Assembly: GCF_001660485.1 (NCBI RefSeq)
Contig: NZ_CP013979.1
Span: 3,534,001 to 3,598,000, forward strand
DNA: 64,000 nt
DNA from: Agromyces aureus
GTDB taxonomy: Bacteria; Actinomycetota; Actinomycetes; Actinomycetales; Microbacteriaceae
Reading direction: 5' to 3'
Of the stretch, positions 9,370-17,236 are shown piece after piece (position 1 is the first letter of the stretch; each line of letters opens with the position of its first letter). Made by a program: the position numbers and the translations under genes. Below the pieces are notes generated by a model. That model was not told where the DNA came from. It worked only from the letters and a program-made list of their open reading frames with translations, and ran no database searches.

Positions 9370-9583
9370 CGTTGGCCCTCCATCCGCCGACGCGGACGGG
9401 CGACCGGTGCGACCGGCGCGGCAGACCGCGGCGCGACGGTGGGGCGTAGGGTCGCACCGTGACGAGAACACCTGCGGCCCCATTCGGCGGTGATGCGTAC
9501 CGCCGAGTTCCGGCGGGCGACGCCGGGAGCCGTCGTGCGCGAACGCGGCCGCGGGTTCGGCAGCCGGGTCGGCAGCCGAACGC

Positions 9584-10627
9584 GTGCCGGCGGTGAGGAT
9601 CGCGATGCTCGGGCCGATCGCCTGGCGCACGCCGCCGCGGCACTACGGCCCGTGGGAGCGGGTGACGAGCCTGCTCACCGAGGGGCTGGTGCGCCGAGGG
9701 GTCGACGTCACCCTCTTCGCGACGGCGGATTCGCTGACCTCGGCGACGCTCGAGTCCGTGGCCCCGCACGGCTACGCCGAAGACCCGGACATGGACGGCC
9801 GGGTCTGGGAGGCCCTGCACGTCGCGCACGCGATGGACCTCTCGGCCGACTTCGACCTCGTGCACAACCAGCTCGACTGGCTTCCACTCGCCTTCGACGC
9901 CCAATGGCGCGCGCCGATGGTCACGACCATCCACGGCTTCTCGGGCGCGGCGATCCTGCCGGCCTACGAACGCGCGCATTCGGCCTTCGTGTCGATCTCC
10001 GACGCCGACCGCTCGCCGGCGCTCGCCTATGCGGCGACCGTGCATCACGGCATCGACCTGAGCGAGTTCGACGCCCCGGAGGTCGAGGACGCATCGACCG
10101 TTCGCGAGGACCTCGTCGTCTTCGGCCGCATCCACCCGGACAAGGGCATCGCCGACGCGATCGACATCGCCGCCCTGGCGGGCCGCAGACTCGTCATCTG
10201 CGGCATCATCCAGGACGCCGAGTACTTCGCCGAGCAGATCGAGCCGCGCATCGACGGCGACCGGGTCGTCTATCGCGGATCGGTCGGCCCCGCGGAGCGG
10301 ACCGCGGTCCTCGCGTCGGCGGCCGTCCTGCTGCATCCGATCCACTTCGCGGAACCCTTCGGCCTCTCGGTCGTCGAGGCGATGGCGTGCGGAACACCGG
10401 TGATCGCCTACCGTCGGGGCTCGATGCCGGAGGTGGTCGACGACGGCCTGACGGGCTTCGTCGTGGACGGGGTCGCCGAGGCGGCGGATGCGGTGCCGCT
10501 CGCCACAGCACTGGACCGCGCCGCCGTGCGCCGACGTGCGGGCGAGCGCTTCGACGTGGAACGCATGGTCGACGGGTACCTCGAGGTCTACGACGGACTG
10601 CTCCGGCGCCCCGAACGGCTCGCATAG
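9584..10627 (+). CDS. glycosyltransferase family 4 (GT-B fold)
   Basis: Predicted retaining transferase using a nucleotide sugar; acceptor unknown. It has 347 residues. An N-terminal acceptor-side domain begins MLGPIAWRTPP, and a C-terminal GT-B domain shows VVFGRIHPDKGI and the GT4 E-x7-E motif in EPFGLSVVE (E257, E265). There is no signal peptide, so it is probably cytosolic. The start is uncertain: GTG at 9584 and GTG at 9593 are both possible, with no clear Shine-Dalgarno. It heads a same-strand run with a second GT4 gene, a probable helical-barrel protein and GH130, which points to making or remodelling one glycan. Confidence 0.85.
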   Translation: MPAVRIAMLGPIAWRTPPRHYGPWERVTSLLTEGLVRRGVDVTLFATADSLTSATLESVAPHGYAEDPDMDGRVWEALHVAHAMDLSADFDLVHNQLDWLPLAFDAQWRAPMVTTIHGFSGAAILPAYERAHSAFVSISDADRSPALAYAATVHHGIDLSEFDAPEVEDASTVREDLVVFGRIHPDKGIADAIDIAALAGRRLVICGIIQDAEYFAEQIEPRIDGDRVVYRGSVGPAERTAVLASAAVLLHPIHFAEPFGLSVVEAMACGTPVIAYRRGSMPEVVDDGLTGFVVDGVAEAADAVPLATALDRAAVRRRAGERFDVERMVDGYLEVYDGLLRRPERLA

Positions 10628-10777
10628 CCGTGGTGTATGGTGCCGAGCACAGCGCGCCCCTCTCGGGCCGCGTGAACCGGACCGCGGCAGCGCAGGCGTA
10701 GTTCCACGAGGGATGCCGTTGGCAGACGTCTCGAAGGCACGGGCATCGAACGACGCCCGTCGAAAGAGAAGATCGCC

Positions 10778-11914
10778 ATGACCCGATTCGGATTCCTCTC
10801 CACCTACCCGCCGACCCGCTGCGGACTCGCGACCTTCACCGAGGCCCTCTCGGGTGCCCTCTCCGGCGACGGCACGCCCGAAGCGACGATCGTGCGGGTC
10901 CTGGATGCATCGGACGAACGATCCGCCCCGAACGTCATCGGCCGCATCCCGAACACGCGGGAGCTCATCGCGGGCGACACGGTCAGCATGGTCGCGTCGG
11001 TCCGGGCGCTCGAGGCCTGCGATGTCGCGATCGTGCAGCACGAGTACGGCATCTACGGCGGGCCGGACGGCGACGAGGTCGTGCCGCTGCTCCGAACGCT
11101 CGGCACGCCGACGATCGTCGTCCTGCACACCGTGCTCGCCGCGCCGACGCGACATCAGCGCGAGGTCCTCGAGGCGGTCTGCGATGCGGCCGCGGCGGTC
11201 GTGGTGATGACGCAGAACGCGCACGACATCCTGATGCGGACCGCTCGCGTCGCGGCGACGAAGGTGCGCGTCATCCCCCATGGAGTCCCGGTGCAGCACG
11301 CGGCATCCGCCCCCGGGCGTAACTCGACCAAGCGGGTGCTGACGTGGGGCCTGATCTCCCCCGGCAAGGGCCTCGAATGGGGCATCCGCGCGATCGCCGA
11401 ACTGAGCGGACTCTCGTCTCCGGTCGAGTACGTCATCGCCGGGCAGACCCATCCCAAGGTGCTCGCGCACGAAGGCGAACGGTACCGCGAAGCACTCCAG
11501 GCACTCATCGCCGAGCTCGGACTGGATGCCTCGGTCACCATGGACGACCGGTATCTCGACGCCGCGCAACTGGCCGAGCTGGTCACGACGGCCGACGTGG
11601 TGCTGCTGCCCTACGACTCCCGCGATCAGGCGACGTCCGGCGTCCTCGTCGAGGCGATCGCGGCGGGCGTCCCGGTCGTGGCGACCGGGTTCCCGCACGC
11701 GGTCGAACTGCTGAGCGGCGGGTCGGGACTGATCGCCCGGCACGGCGATCCCGAGTCGATGGCGGCCGCGATCCGCACGATCGTCGAGACCGACGAGACG
11801 GCGAGGCAGATGCACGAGGCGGCGCTCCGCGACGCGCACGACTCGTCGTGGCCGGTCGTCGGCGAGCGCTACCGAGCGCTCGCCGTCCAGATCACCGCGG
11901 CGCGCGCCGCGTGA
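10778..11914 (+). CDS. glycosyltransferase family 4 (GT-B fold)
   Basis: Second predicted GT4 transferase of the operon, 378 residues. The N terminus FLSTYPPTRCGLATFT matches the glycine-rich acceptor loop of this group. The C-terminal half carries LTWGLISPGKGLEWGI and a donor-site region around SGVLVEAIAAGVPVVA. In this motif the first Glu of the usual E-x7-E is replaced (QATSGVLVE), a variation seen in part of GT4. It starts 150 nt after the first transferase, and its stop overlaps the next gene's GTG as GTGA. Mannose transfer is a guess based only on the GH130 neighbour. Confidence 0.85.
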   Translation: MTRFGFLSTYPPTRCGLATFTEALSGALSGDGTPEATIVRVLDASDERSAPNVIGRIPNTRELIAGDTVSMVASVRALEACDVAIVQHEYGIYGGPDGDEVVPLLRTLGTPTIVVLHTVLAAPTRHQREVLEAVCDAAAAVVVMTQNAHDILMRTARVAATKVRVIPHGVPVQHAASAPGRNSTKRVLTWGLISPGKGLEWGIRAIAELSGLSSPVEYVIAGQTHPKVLAHEGERYREALQALIAELGLDASVTMDDRYLDAAQLAELVTTADVVLLPYDSRDQATSGVLVEAIAAGVPVVATGFPHAVELLSGGSGLIARHGDPESMAAAIRTIVETDETARQMHEAALRDAHDSSWPVVGERYRALAVQITAARAA

Positions 11915-12942
11915 ACACGACCGGTCGACCGCCGTCGTACTCCCACCTCGCCGCGCTCATGGACGAGCACGGCATCTTCGAACACGCACTGTTCGAGGTC
12001 CCTCGCCGCGACCACGGGTACTGCGTCGACGACGTCGCCCGCGCCCTCATCGTGCTCGTCCGCGAACCCGACCAGACACCGGAGCTCGGCGCCCTCGCCG
12101 AGACCTGCCTGCGGTTCCTCGAGGATGCCGTCGACCTCGAGGGGCGTGTGCACAACCGCATGGCCGCGGGCGGCGGCTGGACCGATGCCCCCGCACTCGG
12201 CGACTGGTGGGGGCGCGCACTGTGGGCGCTCGGCGTCGCATCCGCCCGCGCACCCACGGAGGACGCACGATCGCGCGCGCTCGAGATGTTCCACCGCGCG
12301 GCATCCGTCAGGTCGCCGCACGGCCGAGCGATGGCGTTCGCGACGCTCGGGGCGGCAGACGTGCTGACGGTGCATCCCGACGATCCGGCCGCGCATGCAC
12401 TGGTGCTCGACGGGGTGTCGACGATCCCCGCTCCACAGGATGACGCATGGTCGTGGCCCGAACCGCGTCTCCGCTACGCCAATGCGGTGCTCCCCGACGC
12501 GGTGATGGCCGCGGGGGTCGCGATGGACAACGCACGCGTCGTGGGCCACGGACTCGGGATGCTGCGATTCCTCCTCGGCGTCGAGACGTCGGGAGGACAC
12601 CTCTCCGTCGCCGGAACCGACGGCCGTGGCCCGGCGCAGACCGGCCGACAGTTCGACCAGCAGCCGATCGAGGTCGCCGCCATCGCCGACGCCTGTGCGC
12701 GGGCGTTCGACATCACGCACGAGCCGTCGTGGCGCGACGCCGTCGCCATGAGTTGGGCGTGGTTCCTGGGCGACAACGATGCGTCCACCCCCATGTTCGA
12801 CCCGGATTCCGGAGCCGGCTACGACGGCCTCGAGACCGGCGGACGCAACGAGAACCGCGGGGCCGAATCGACGCTCGCGGCGCTGAGCACGTACCAGCAG
12901 GCCCGACGTCTCAACGTGCTCGACGCAGCGGGCACGCGATGA
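11911..12942 (+). CDS. probable alpha/alpha-barrel glycosidase-like protein of glycan operon
   Basis: I do not recognise a named family with certainty. The 343 residues have no signal peptide and are rich in amphipathic helices. Repeated acidic/aromatic motifs (DHGYCVDDVARAL, WTDAPALGDWWGRAL, DDAWSWPEPRLRYANA, QFDQQPIEVAA) look like a six-hairpin (alpha/alpha)6 barrel of a glycosidase, epimerase or lyase. The GTG start overlaps the preceding GT4 stop and its own stop overlaps the GH130 start (ATGA), so expression is tightly coupled. A role in trimming, epimerising or binding the product of the two transferases is inference. Confidence 0.6.
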   Translation: MNTTGRPPSYSHLAALMDEHGIFEHALFEVPRRDHGYCVDDVARALIVLVREPDQTPELGALAETCLRFLEDAVDLEGRVHNRMAAGGGWTDAPALGDWWGRALWALGVASARAPTEDARSRALEMFHRAASVRSPHGRAMAFATLGAADVLTVHPDDPAAHALVLDGVSTIPAPQDDAWSWPEPRLRYANAVLPDAVMAAGVAMDNARVVGHGLGMLRFLLGVETSGGHLSVAGTDGRGPAQTGRQFDQQPIEVAAIADACARAFDITHEPSWRDAVAMSWAWFLGDNDASTPMFDPDSGAGYDGLETGGRNENRGAESTLAALSTYQQARRLNVLDAAGTR

Positions 12943-14408
12943 TGCGCGCGCACTCGGCACACCTCGACCACGACCCGTCGCGCGTCGTCGCCAGGTTCTT
13001 CCTCCCAGGCGAAGGACTCGCGTCGTCGCACTCCCGCCTCACGCAGATCGTCGCCCGCGTACTCGACAGCCCCCCGCAACTCACGCAGGAGAGCGCCGAC
13101 CGGGTCGTCGAGGACCTCGCGGAGCGGGGGCTCGACAGGGGCGGGATCGACCTGATCCTCGCCAATGCCAGGGCCGTGCGCAGTCGCGTCTTGGATTCCG
13201 CCGTGCTCACCCCGTCGCAGGCGCTCGTGATCGGCGCCGCCTTCACGGCGGAGTACGCCGTCGAGGGGGCGGCCCTCTGCAACCCGAGCGCGATGGTGCA
13301 TCCGTCTCAGGAGGGCCTCGCGCCCGACCAGCTCAGGGTGGCGGTCGCGCTTCGCTGCATCGGCGAAGGCCACATCTCCTCGATCGGCTTCGCCGAGGCC
13401 ATGATCGACGCCGACGACACCTGGACGTTCCTGCCGAGGGCCGCACCGGTCACCGGGCCCGTGATCTCGGCCGGCGACTGGTCCCGACACCATTTCGGCC
13501 GGGCGCTCGAGCACGAGGGCCAGCTCAGCGATCTTGCGAACGCGGTCGTCGGCACCCTGCCCGATCGGTTCAGCGTCCCCGAGCTCGAACGGGCCCTGCT
13601 CACCCTGCCCGACGAGCTGTCCAGCCGTCCAGACAGCCGCGAACCGATCCGGGCGCTGCGCGACATGGCGGCATCGGCGTATCGCGCCGACTTCGCGACA
13701 TCCGCACCGCTGAGTGCCCGGGTCCTCCTTCCGGTCGCACCCCAGGAGGACCACGGCGTAGAGGATGCACGGTTCGTTCGCTTCACCGACGAGGGCGGGA
13801 CCACCGGGTACCGTGCGACCTACACGGCCTACGACGGGCGGGACATCGCGCCCCGGCTCATCACCTCCCCCGACCTGCGGTCGTTCGCCGTGCATCGCCT
13901 GACCGGCACCGGCGCCCGGAACAAGGGCATGGCGCTGTTCCCCCGGCTCGTCGGGGGCCGGCACCTGGCGCTCAGCCGCACCGACGGGGAGAACATCTCG
14001 CTCGCGCGCTCCGACGACGGCGTCATCTGGGACGACGTCGCGATCGTGCACCGCCCCACGGAGCTGTGGGAGCTCGTGCAGCTGGGCAACTGCGGCTCCC
14101 CCCTCGAGACCGAGGAAGGCTGGATCGTGCTCACCCATGGCGTCGGGCCGCTGCGCACGTATTCGCTCGGTGCGCTGCTGCTGGACCTCGACGATCCGTC
14201 CCGGGTGATCGCGCGGTCGACGACGCCGTTGCTCGAGCCGAGGGGCGACCTGCAGGACGGTTACGTCCCGCGAGTCGTGTACTCGTGCGGCGGGATCGTG
14301 CACCGGGGCATCCTGTGGGTTCCCGTCGGCGTCGGGGACGCCCGCGTGCAGGTGTACTCGATCGCGATCGACGAGCTCGTCTCGTCGATGACCCCGCATC
14401 GACGCTGA
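12939..14408 (+). CDS. GH130-like mannoside phosphorylase/hydrolase
   Basis: The 489-residue protein has a C-terminal half (about 290-480) resembling the five-bladed propeller of GH130 / PH1117-related glycosidases: YDGRDIAPRLITSPD, NKGMALFPRLVGGRH, QLGNCGSPLETEEGW and GDLQDGYVPRVVYSCG follow the family's strand pattern. The helical N-terminal 250 residues match the long-form members. Characterised GH130 enzymes phosphorolyse or hydrolyse beta-mannosides (family knowledge); which applies here cannot be told from the sequence. There is no signal peptide, so it should act in the cytosol. It is last in the operon and starts on ATGATG overlapping the previous stop. Confidence 0.75.
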   Translation: MMRAHSAHLDHDPSRVVARFFLPGEGLASSHSRLTQIVARVLDSPPQLTQESADRVVEDLAERGLDRGGIDLILANARAVRSRVLDSAVLTPSQALVIGAAFTAEYAVEGAALCNPSAMVHPSQEGLAPDQLRVAVALRCIGEGHISSIGFAEAMIDADDTWTFLPRAAPVTGPVISAGDWSRHHFGRALEHEGQLSDLANAVVGTLPDRFSVPELERALLTLPDELSSRPDSREPIRALRDMAASAYRADFATSAPLSARVLLPVAPQEDHGVEDARFVRFTDEGGTTGYRATYTAYDGRDIAPRLITSPDLRSFAVHRLTGTGARNKGMALFPRLVGGRHLALSRTDGENISLARSDDGVIWDDVAIVHRPTELWELVQLGNCGSPLETEEGWIVLTHGVGPLRTYSLGALLLDLDDPSRVIARSTTPLLEPRGDLQDGYVPRVVYSCGGIVHRGILWVPVGVGDARVQVYSIAIDELVSSMTPHRR

Positions 14409-14472
14409 GCGCAGCGCGTACGACGTCGCGCGCCGTCCGACCGTGAAGCACGTCGACGCCCGAACGGGTCGT

Positions 14473-14504
14473 GACGACCCGGGACAGTCGAGACGACCCG
14501 GGAC
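14473..14504 (+). repeat. 13-bp direct repeat downstream of glycan operon
   Basis: GACGACCCGGGAC occurs at 14473-14485 and 14492-14504, 19 nt apart, each containing the palindrome CCCGGG. It lies between the GH130 gene and the surface-protein gene and could be a regulator site for the latter; nothing else supports this. Confidence 0.4.
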
Positions 14505-14649
14505 TTGAGTCCATTCTCACCGGGCCGGCCGCCTTGCAGGATGATCTCGAGCGCTCTGCGACGCGCCTTCGATGACGAGGCGATGCATGTCCGGGCGGTC
14601 GGCGTCGACTCCTCGGCCGATGCCTCCGATCGATCTCGAGGTGCGACCA

Positions 14650-16473
14650 ATGAAGAGACTCACCGCCGCACTCACCGCGGCCGCGATCGCCGCGGGACTC
14701 ACGATCGGCGCCGTCACCCTCGCCGCGCCGGCGATGGCCGACGACGACCTGCCAGGGGTGCCCGCGTCCGAAGCCGCCGCCGTCGACCTCCCCGATGCAG
14801 ACGAAGACGCAGCCGCAGCCGCAGCCGCAGACGACGCCCTTGCGGCCGTCGACGCCGCTGCCGTGGTTCCGGGCGTCATCTGGGCTGACTTCACCCTCTC
14901 GCGAGTCACCCTCGACAGCGGTGGCGCGTTCGGCACTCCCGTCGGCGAGATGTCGGCGGTCACGGCGAATGTCGGCGCCGACACTCGCGGCGTCTTCCAC
15001 GTGTCGGGTGAGACGGCCGGCATCGACACCGGCATCGACGGAGCGGCGGTCTTCCAGGTCGTGATGCTCGGCAAGGAATCGGGATACTGGATCGCGAGCA
15101 GGGTGTGGGCGACCGGCGACATCGCCAACGCCTCGTGTCGGGTGTTCCAGGGCGACCCGCGCGCAGGCGGAACGCCAGCCGCCGTGAGTCCGTTCATCTG
15201 CGACGTGAGCTACACGCAGGGGTTCCCGAACACGCGCTACACCTTCGCACTCTCGCTCAACCGGTACGTCGAAACGGCCGCCGTGTTCACGACGACCGGG
15301 CCGATCTCGCTGACCGCCGGTCACTTCGAGTTCGACGTGCCCTACGGCGTCGCGGGCACCGCCGAGGTCGCGAAGAACAGCAGCACGAGAACCGAGACCG
15401 TGGTGCGCGACGGAGACAAGGGCGTCTACGCCGACAACTCGCGAGTCGAGTTCACCTACCGAATCGTCGACGACGGCACCCCGACGCAGTTCTGGATCGC
15501 GGGCTGGTCGAACAACTACCGTTCGAGCGGGGTGCATTTCCCGCGTGATGGAACGTGCTTCGTCGTCGACACCGATCCCATCGCCAACGGCGCACCGCCC
15601 CTCGACAAGGCGGTACGCGTGAAGGTCTCGCCCTACAGCTGCGAACTGACCAGTGAAGCAGGGGTGAACACCGGCGCCTACGAAGCGCATTTCACCGTGG
15701 CGCGACGCGCGATGACCGTGCTCGACGGCTCGGGCCACGGAGCCAACACCCTGCTGGCGCGCGAGCTCGTCGCCGATGTCTGCGGTGCCCGCCCGGACGA
15801 CTGCGGCCTGAGCCTCGCGAGCGCCACGACCGTGCTGGGCAAGGAGCGTCCCATGTCGGAGACCGTGCTGAACGGCACCGATATCGAGCAGACGGCGACG
15901 AAGACCGTCAGCTCGTCGGAGACGGTCACCAATTCCGGCGGGTTCGAGTTCACGATCAAGTCGGAGTTCGACGGCATAGGTGCGAAGTGGGAGGCCTCGC
16001 TCATGGTCCACTACGAACGCTCGGTCGCCACGACGACGAGCACGACGTTGAGCCTGCCGATCACGGCCCCTCCGCACACGAAGGCCTGGTGGGTCGGATC
16101 GCCGCCGATGGTGCACTCCGAGGGCACGGTGATCGTGCTGAAGGACGGGGTCTACTACGAGATCATCGACGTCTCGGCCGACTTCCCCGACGCGAGCGCG
16201 GGAGCGCAGTGGGCGATCAAGCCGAAGACCGAGCCCTACCTGGGCACGTCGGTGCCCGGTGGACCGACCACGCCCGACGCCGGGACGAGTCCGCCCGACG
16301 CCGACTCGCCGGTCGGCGACCCCTCGGCCACCGCGGGGTCCTCGCGCACGCTCGCCTCGACGGGCGTCTCCGAGATCGAGGTGCGTGGATCGATCGCCGC
16401 CGGGGCGTTCCTGCTCGCGGGTGGAGCGGTCCTGATGCTCGTACGCCGTCGCCGCTCGCGCACGACCGGGTAG
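14650..16473 (+). CDS. LAXTG-anchored surface protein with aerolysin/ETX-MTX2-like module
   Basis: The 607-residue secreted protein has a signal peptide (about 1-30, ending PAMA), an Asp/Ala-rich linker, a beta-rich Cys-containing region (about 75-400) and a Ser/Thr-rich stretch near 403-477. That stretch begins NGTDIEQTATKTVSSSETVT and ends ITAPPHTKAWW. Its alternating Ser/Thr beta-strand pattern and the Pro-Pro-x-Thr-Lys close match the insertion module of aerolysin-type ETX/MTX2 pore formers; no search was run. The C terminus has LASTG (568-572), a membrane helix and RRRRSR, a class E sortase-type sorting signal. The ATG at 14650 follows GAGGTG; the longer frame from 14572 has no signal peptide. 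Confidence 0.7.
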   Translation: MKRLTAALTAAAIAAGLTIGAVTLAAPAMADDDLPGVPASEAAAVDLPDADEDAAAAAAADDALAAVDAAAVVPGVIWADFTLSRVTLDSGGAFGTPVGEMSAVTANVGADTRGVFHVSGETAGIDTGIDGAAVFQVVMLGKESGYWIASRVWATGDIANASCRVFQGDPRAGGTPAAVSPFICDVSYTQGFPNTRYTFALSLNRYVETAAVFTTTGPISLTAGHFEFDVPYGVAGTAEVAKNSSTRTETVVRDGDKGVYADNSRVEFTYRIVDDGTPTQFWIAGWSNNYRSSGVHFPRDGTCFVVDTDPIANGAPPLDKAVRVKVSPYSCELTSEAGVNTGAYEAHFTVARRAMTVLDGSGHGANTLLARELVADVCGARPDDCGLSLASATTVLGKERPMSETVLNGTDIEQTATKTVSSSETVTNSGGFEFTIKSEFDGIGAKWEASLMVHYERSVATTTSTTLSLPITAPPHTKAWWVGSPPMVHSEGTVIVLKDGVYYEIIDVSADFPDASAGAQWAIKPKTEPYLGTSVPGGPTTPDAGTSPPDADSPVGDPSATAGSSRTLASTGVSEIEVRGSIAAGAFLLAGGAVLMLVRRRRSRTTG

Positions 16474-16561
16474 GGGCACCGCGGCGGCGCCGAAGGCACA
16501 GCTCGTGCGTTCGGCGCCGTCACCGGCACCGGTGCCGTCGGCGCTCAGCTCGGATTCGGGA

Positions 16562-17236
16562 TCACGGATGCCGCGGCGCGGTGTCCGCCGAGGCTGCGAG
16601 GTAGCGCACGACCGCCAGCACCCGTCGGTGGTCGTCGGAGTCGACCGGCAGGCCGAGCGCGTCGTAGATGTTCGAGGTGTGCTGCACCACGGCCTTCTCG
16701 GTCAGGAACAACTGCGCGGCGATCGCCGCGTTGCTGCGCCCCTCGGCCATGAGGCCGAGCACCTCGCGCTGTCGGGGCGTCAGCCCGCCGATCACGCCGT
16801 CACCGCGGCTGGCGCGGTTCACCATGACCGCGACGATCTCCGGGTCGAGCGCGGTGCCGCCCGCTGCGACACGTCGGAGGCTGGCCGTGAAGGTCTTGAC
16901 GTCGGCGATGCGCTGCTTGAGGAGGTATCCGACCCCGCCGCTGTCCTGGTTCACGAGTTCCGTCGCGTAGCGGCGCTGCACATGCTGCGACAGCACCACG
17001 ACGCCGATGGCCGGGTGGGCGTGGCGGATGCGCAACGCCGAGACGAGCCCCTCGTCGGTGTAGCTCGGCGGCATCCGGATGTCGGTGATCGCGAGGTCGG
17101 GCAGGTGACGGGCGACCTCGCGCTCGAGTTGCGCGGCGGTGCCGACGGCGGCCAGGACGGTCACGCCGTCGCTCTCGAGCACGTGCGCCAGGCCCTCGCG
17201 CAGGAGGACCTCGTCTTCGGCGATGACTACTCGCAT
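16562..17236 (-). CDS. NarL/LuxR-family response regulator
   Basis: The 224-residue cytosolic transcription factor has an N-terminal receiver domain with the phospho-acceptor D52 in ITDIRMP and the acidic pocket EDE at 7-9. The C-terminal LuxR-type helix-turn-helix lies at about 150-205 (LTPRQREVLGLMAEGRS). Its start overlaps the stop of the adjacent histidine kinase by 10 nt, so this is a cotranscribed two-component pair. Targets are unknown; the neighbouring serine-hydrolase lipoprotein and surface protein are candidates only by proximity. Confidence 0.92.
   Translation of the reverse strand: MRVVIAEDEVLLREGLAHVLESDGVTVLAAVGTAAQLEREVARHLPDLAITDIRMPPSYTDEGLVSALRIRHAHPAIGVVVLSQHVQRRYATELVNQDSGGVGYLLKQRIADVKTFTASLRRVAAGGTALDPEIVAVMVNRASRGDGVIGGLTPRQREVLGLMAEGRSNAAIAAQLFLTEKAVVQHTSNIYDALGLPVDSDDHRRVLAVVRYLAASADTAPRHP

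Noticed and set aside
8963..9583. tRNA cluster as a possible integration site for a mobile element
   Set aside because: No integrase, no duplicated tRNA 3' end and no composition shift follow the cluster.
9311..11839. 842-codon minus-strand frame opposite the glycosyltransferase genes
   Set aside because: It runs through the tRNA-cluster terminator and two clear GT4 genes and has mirror-image low-complexity composition.
14131..16479. 782-codon minus-strand frame opposite the surface protein
   Set aside because: The sense protein has signal peptide, domain pattern and sorting signal; the antisense frame is His/Arg/Val-rich without motifs.
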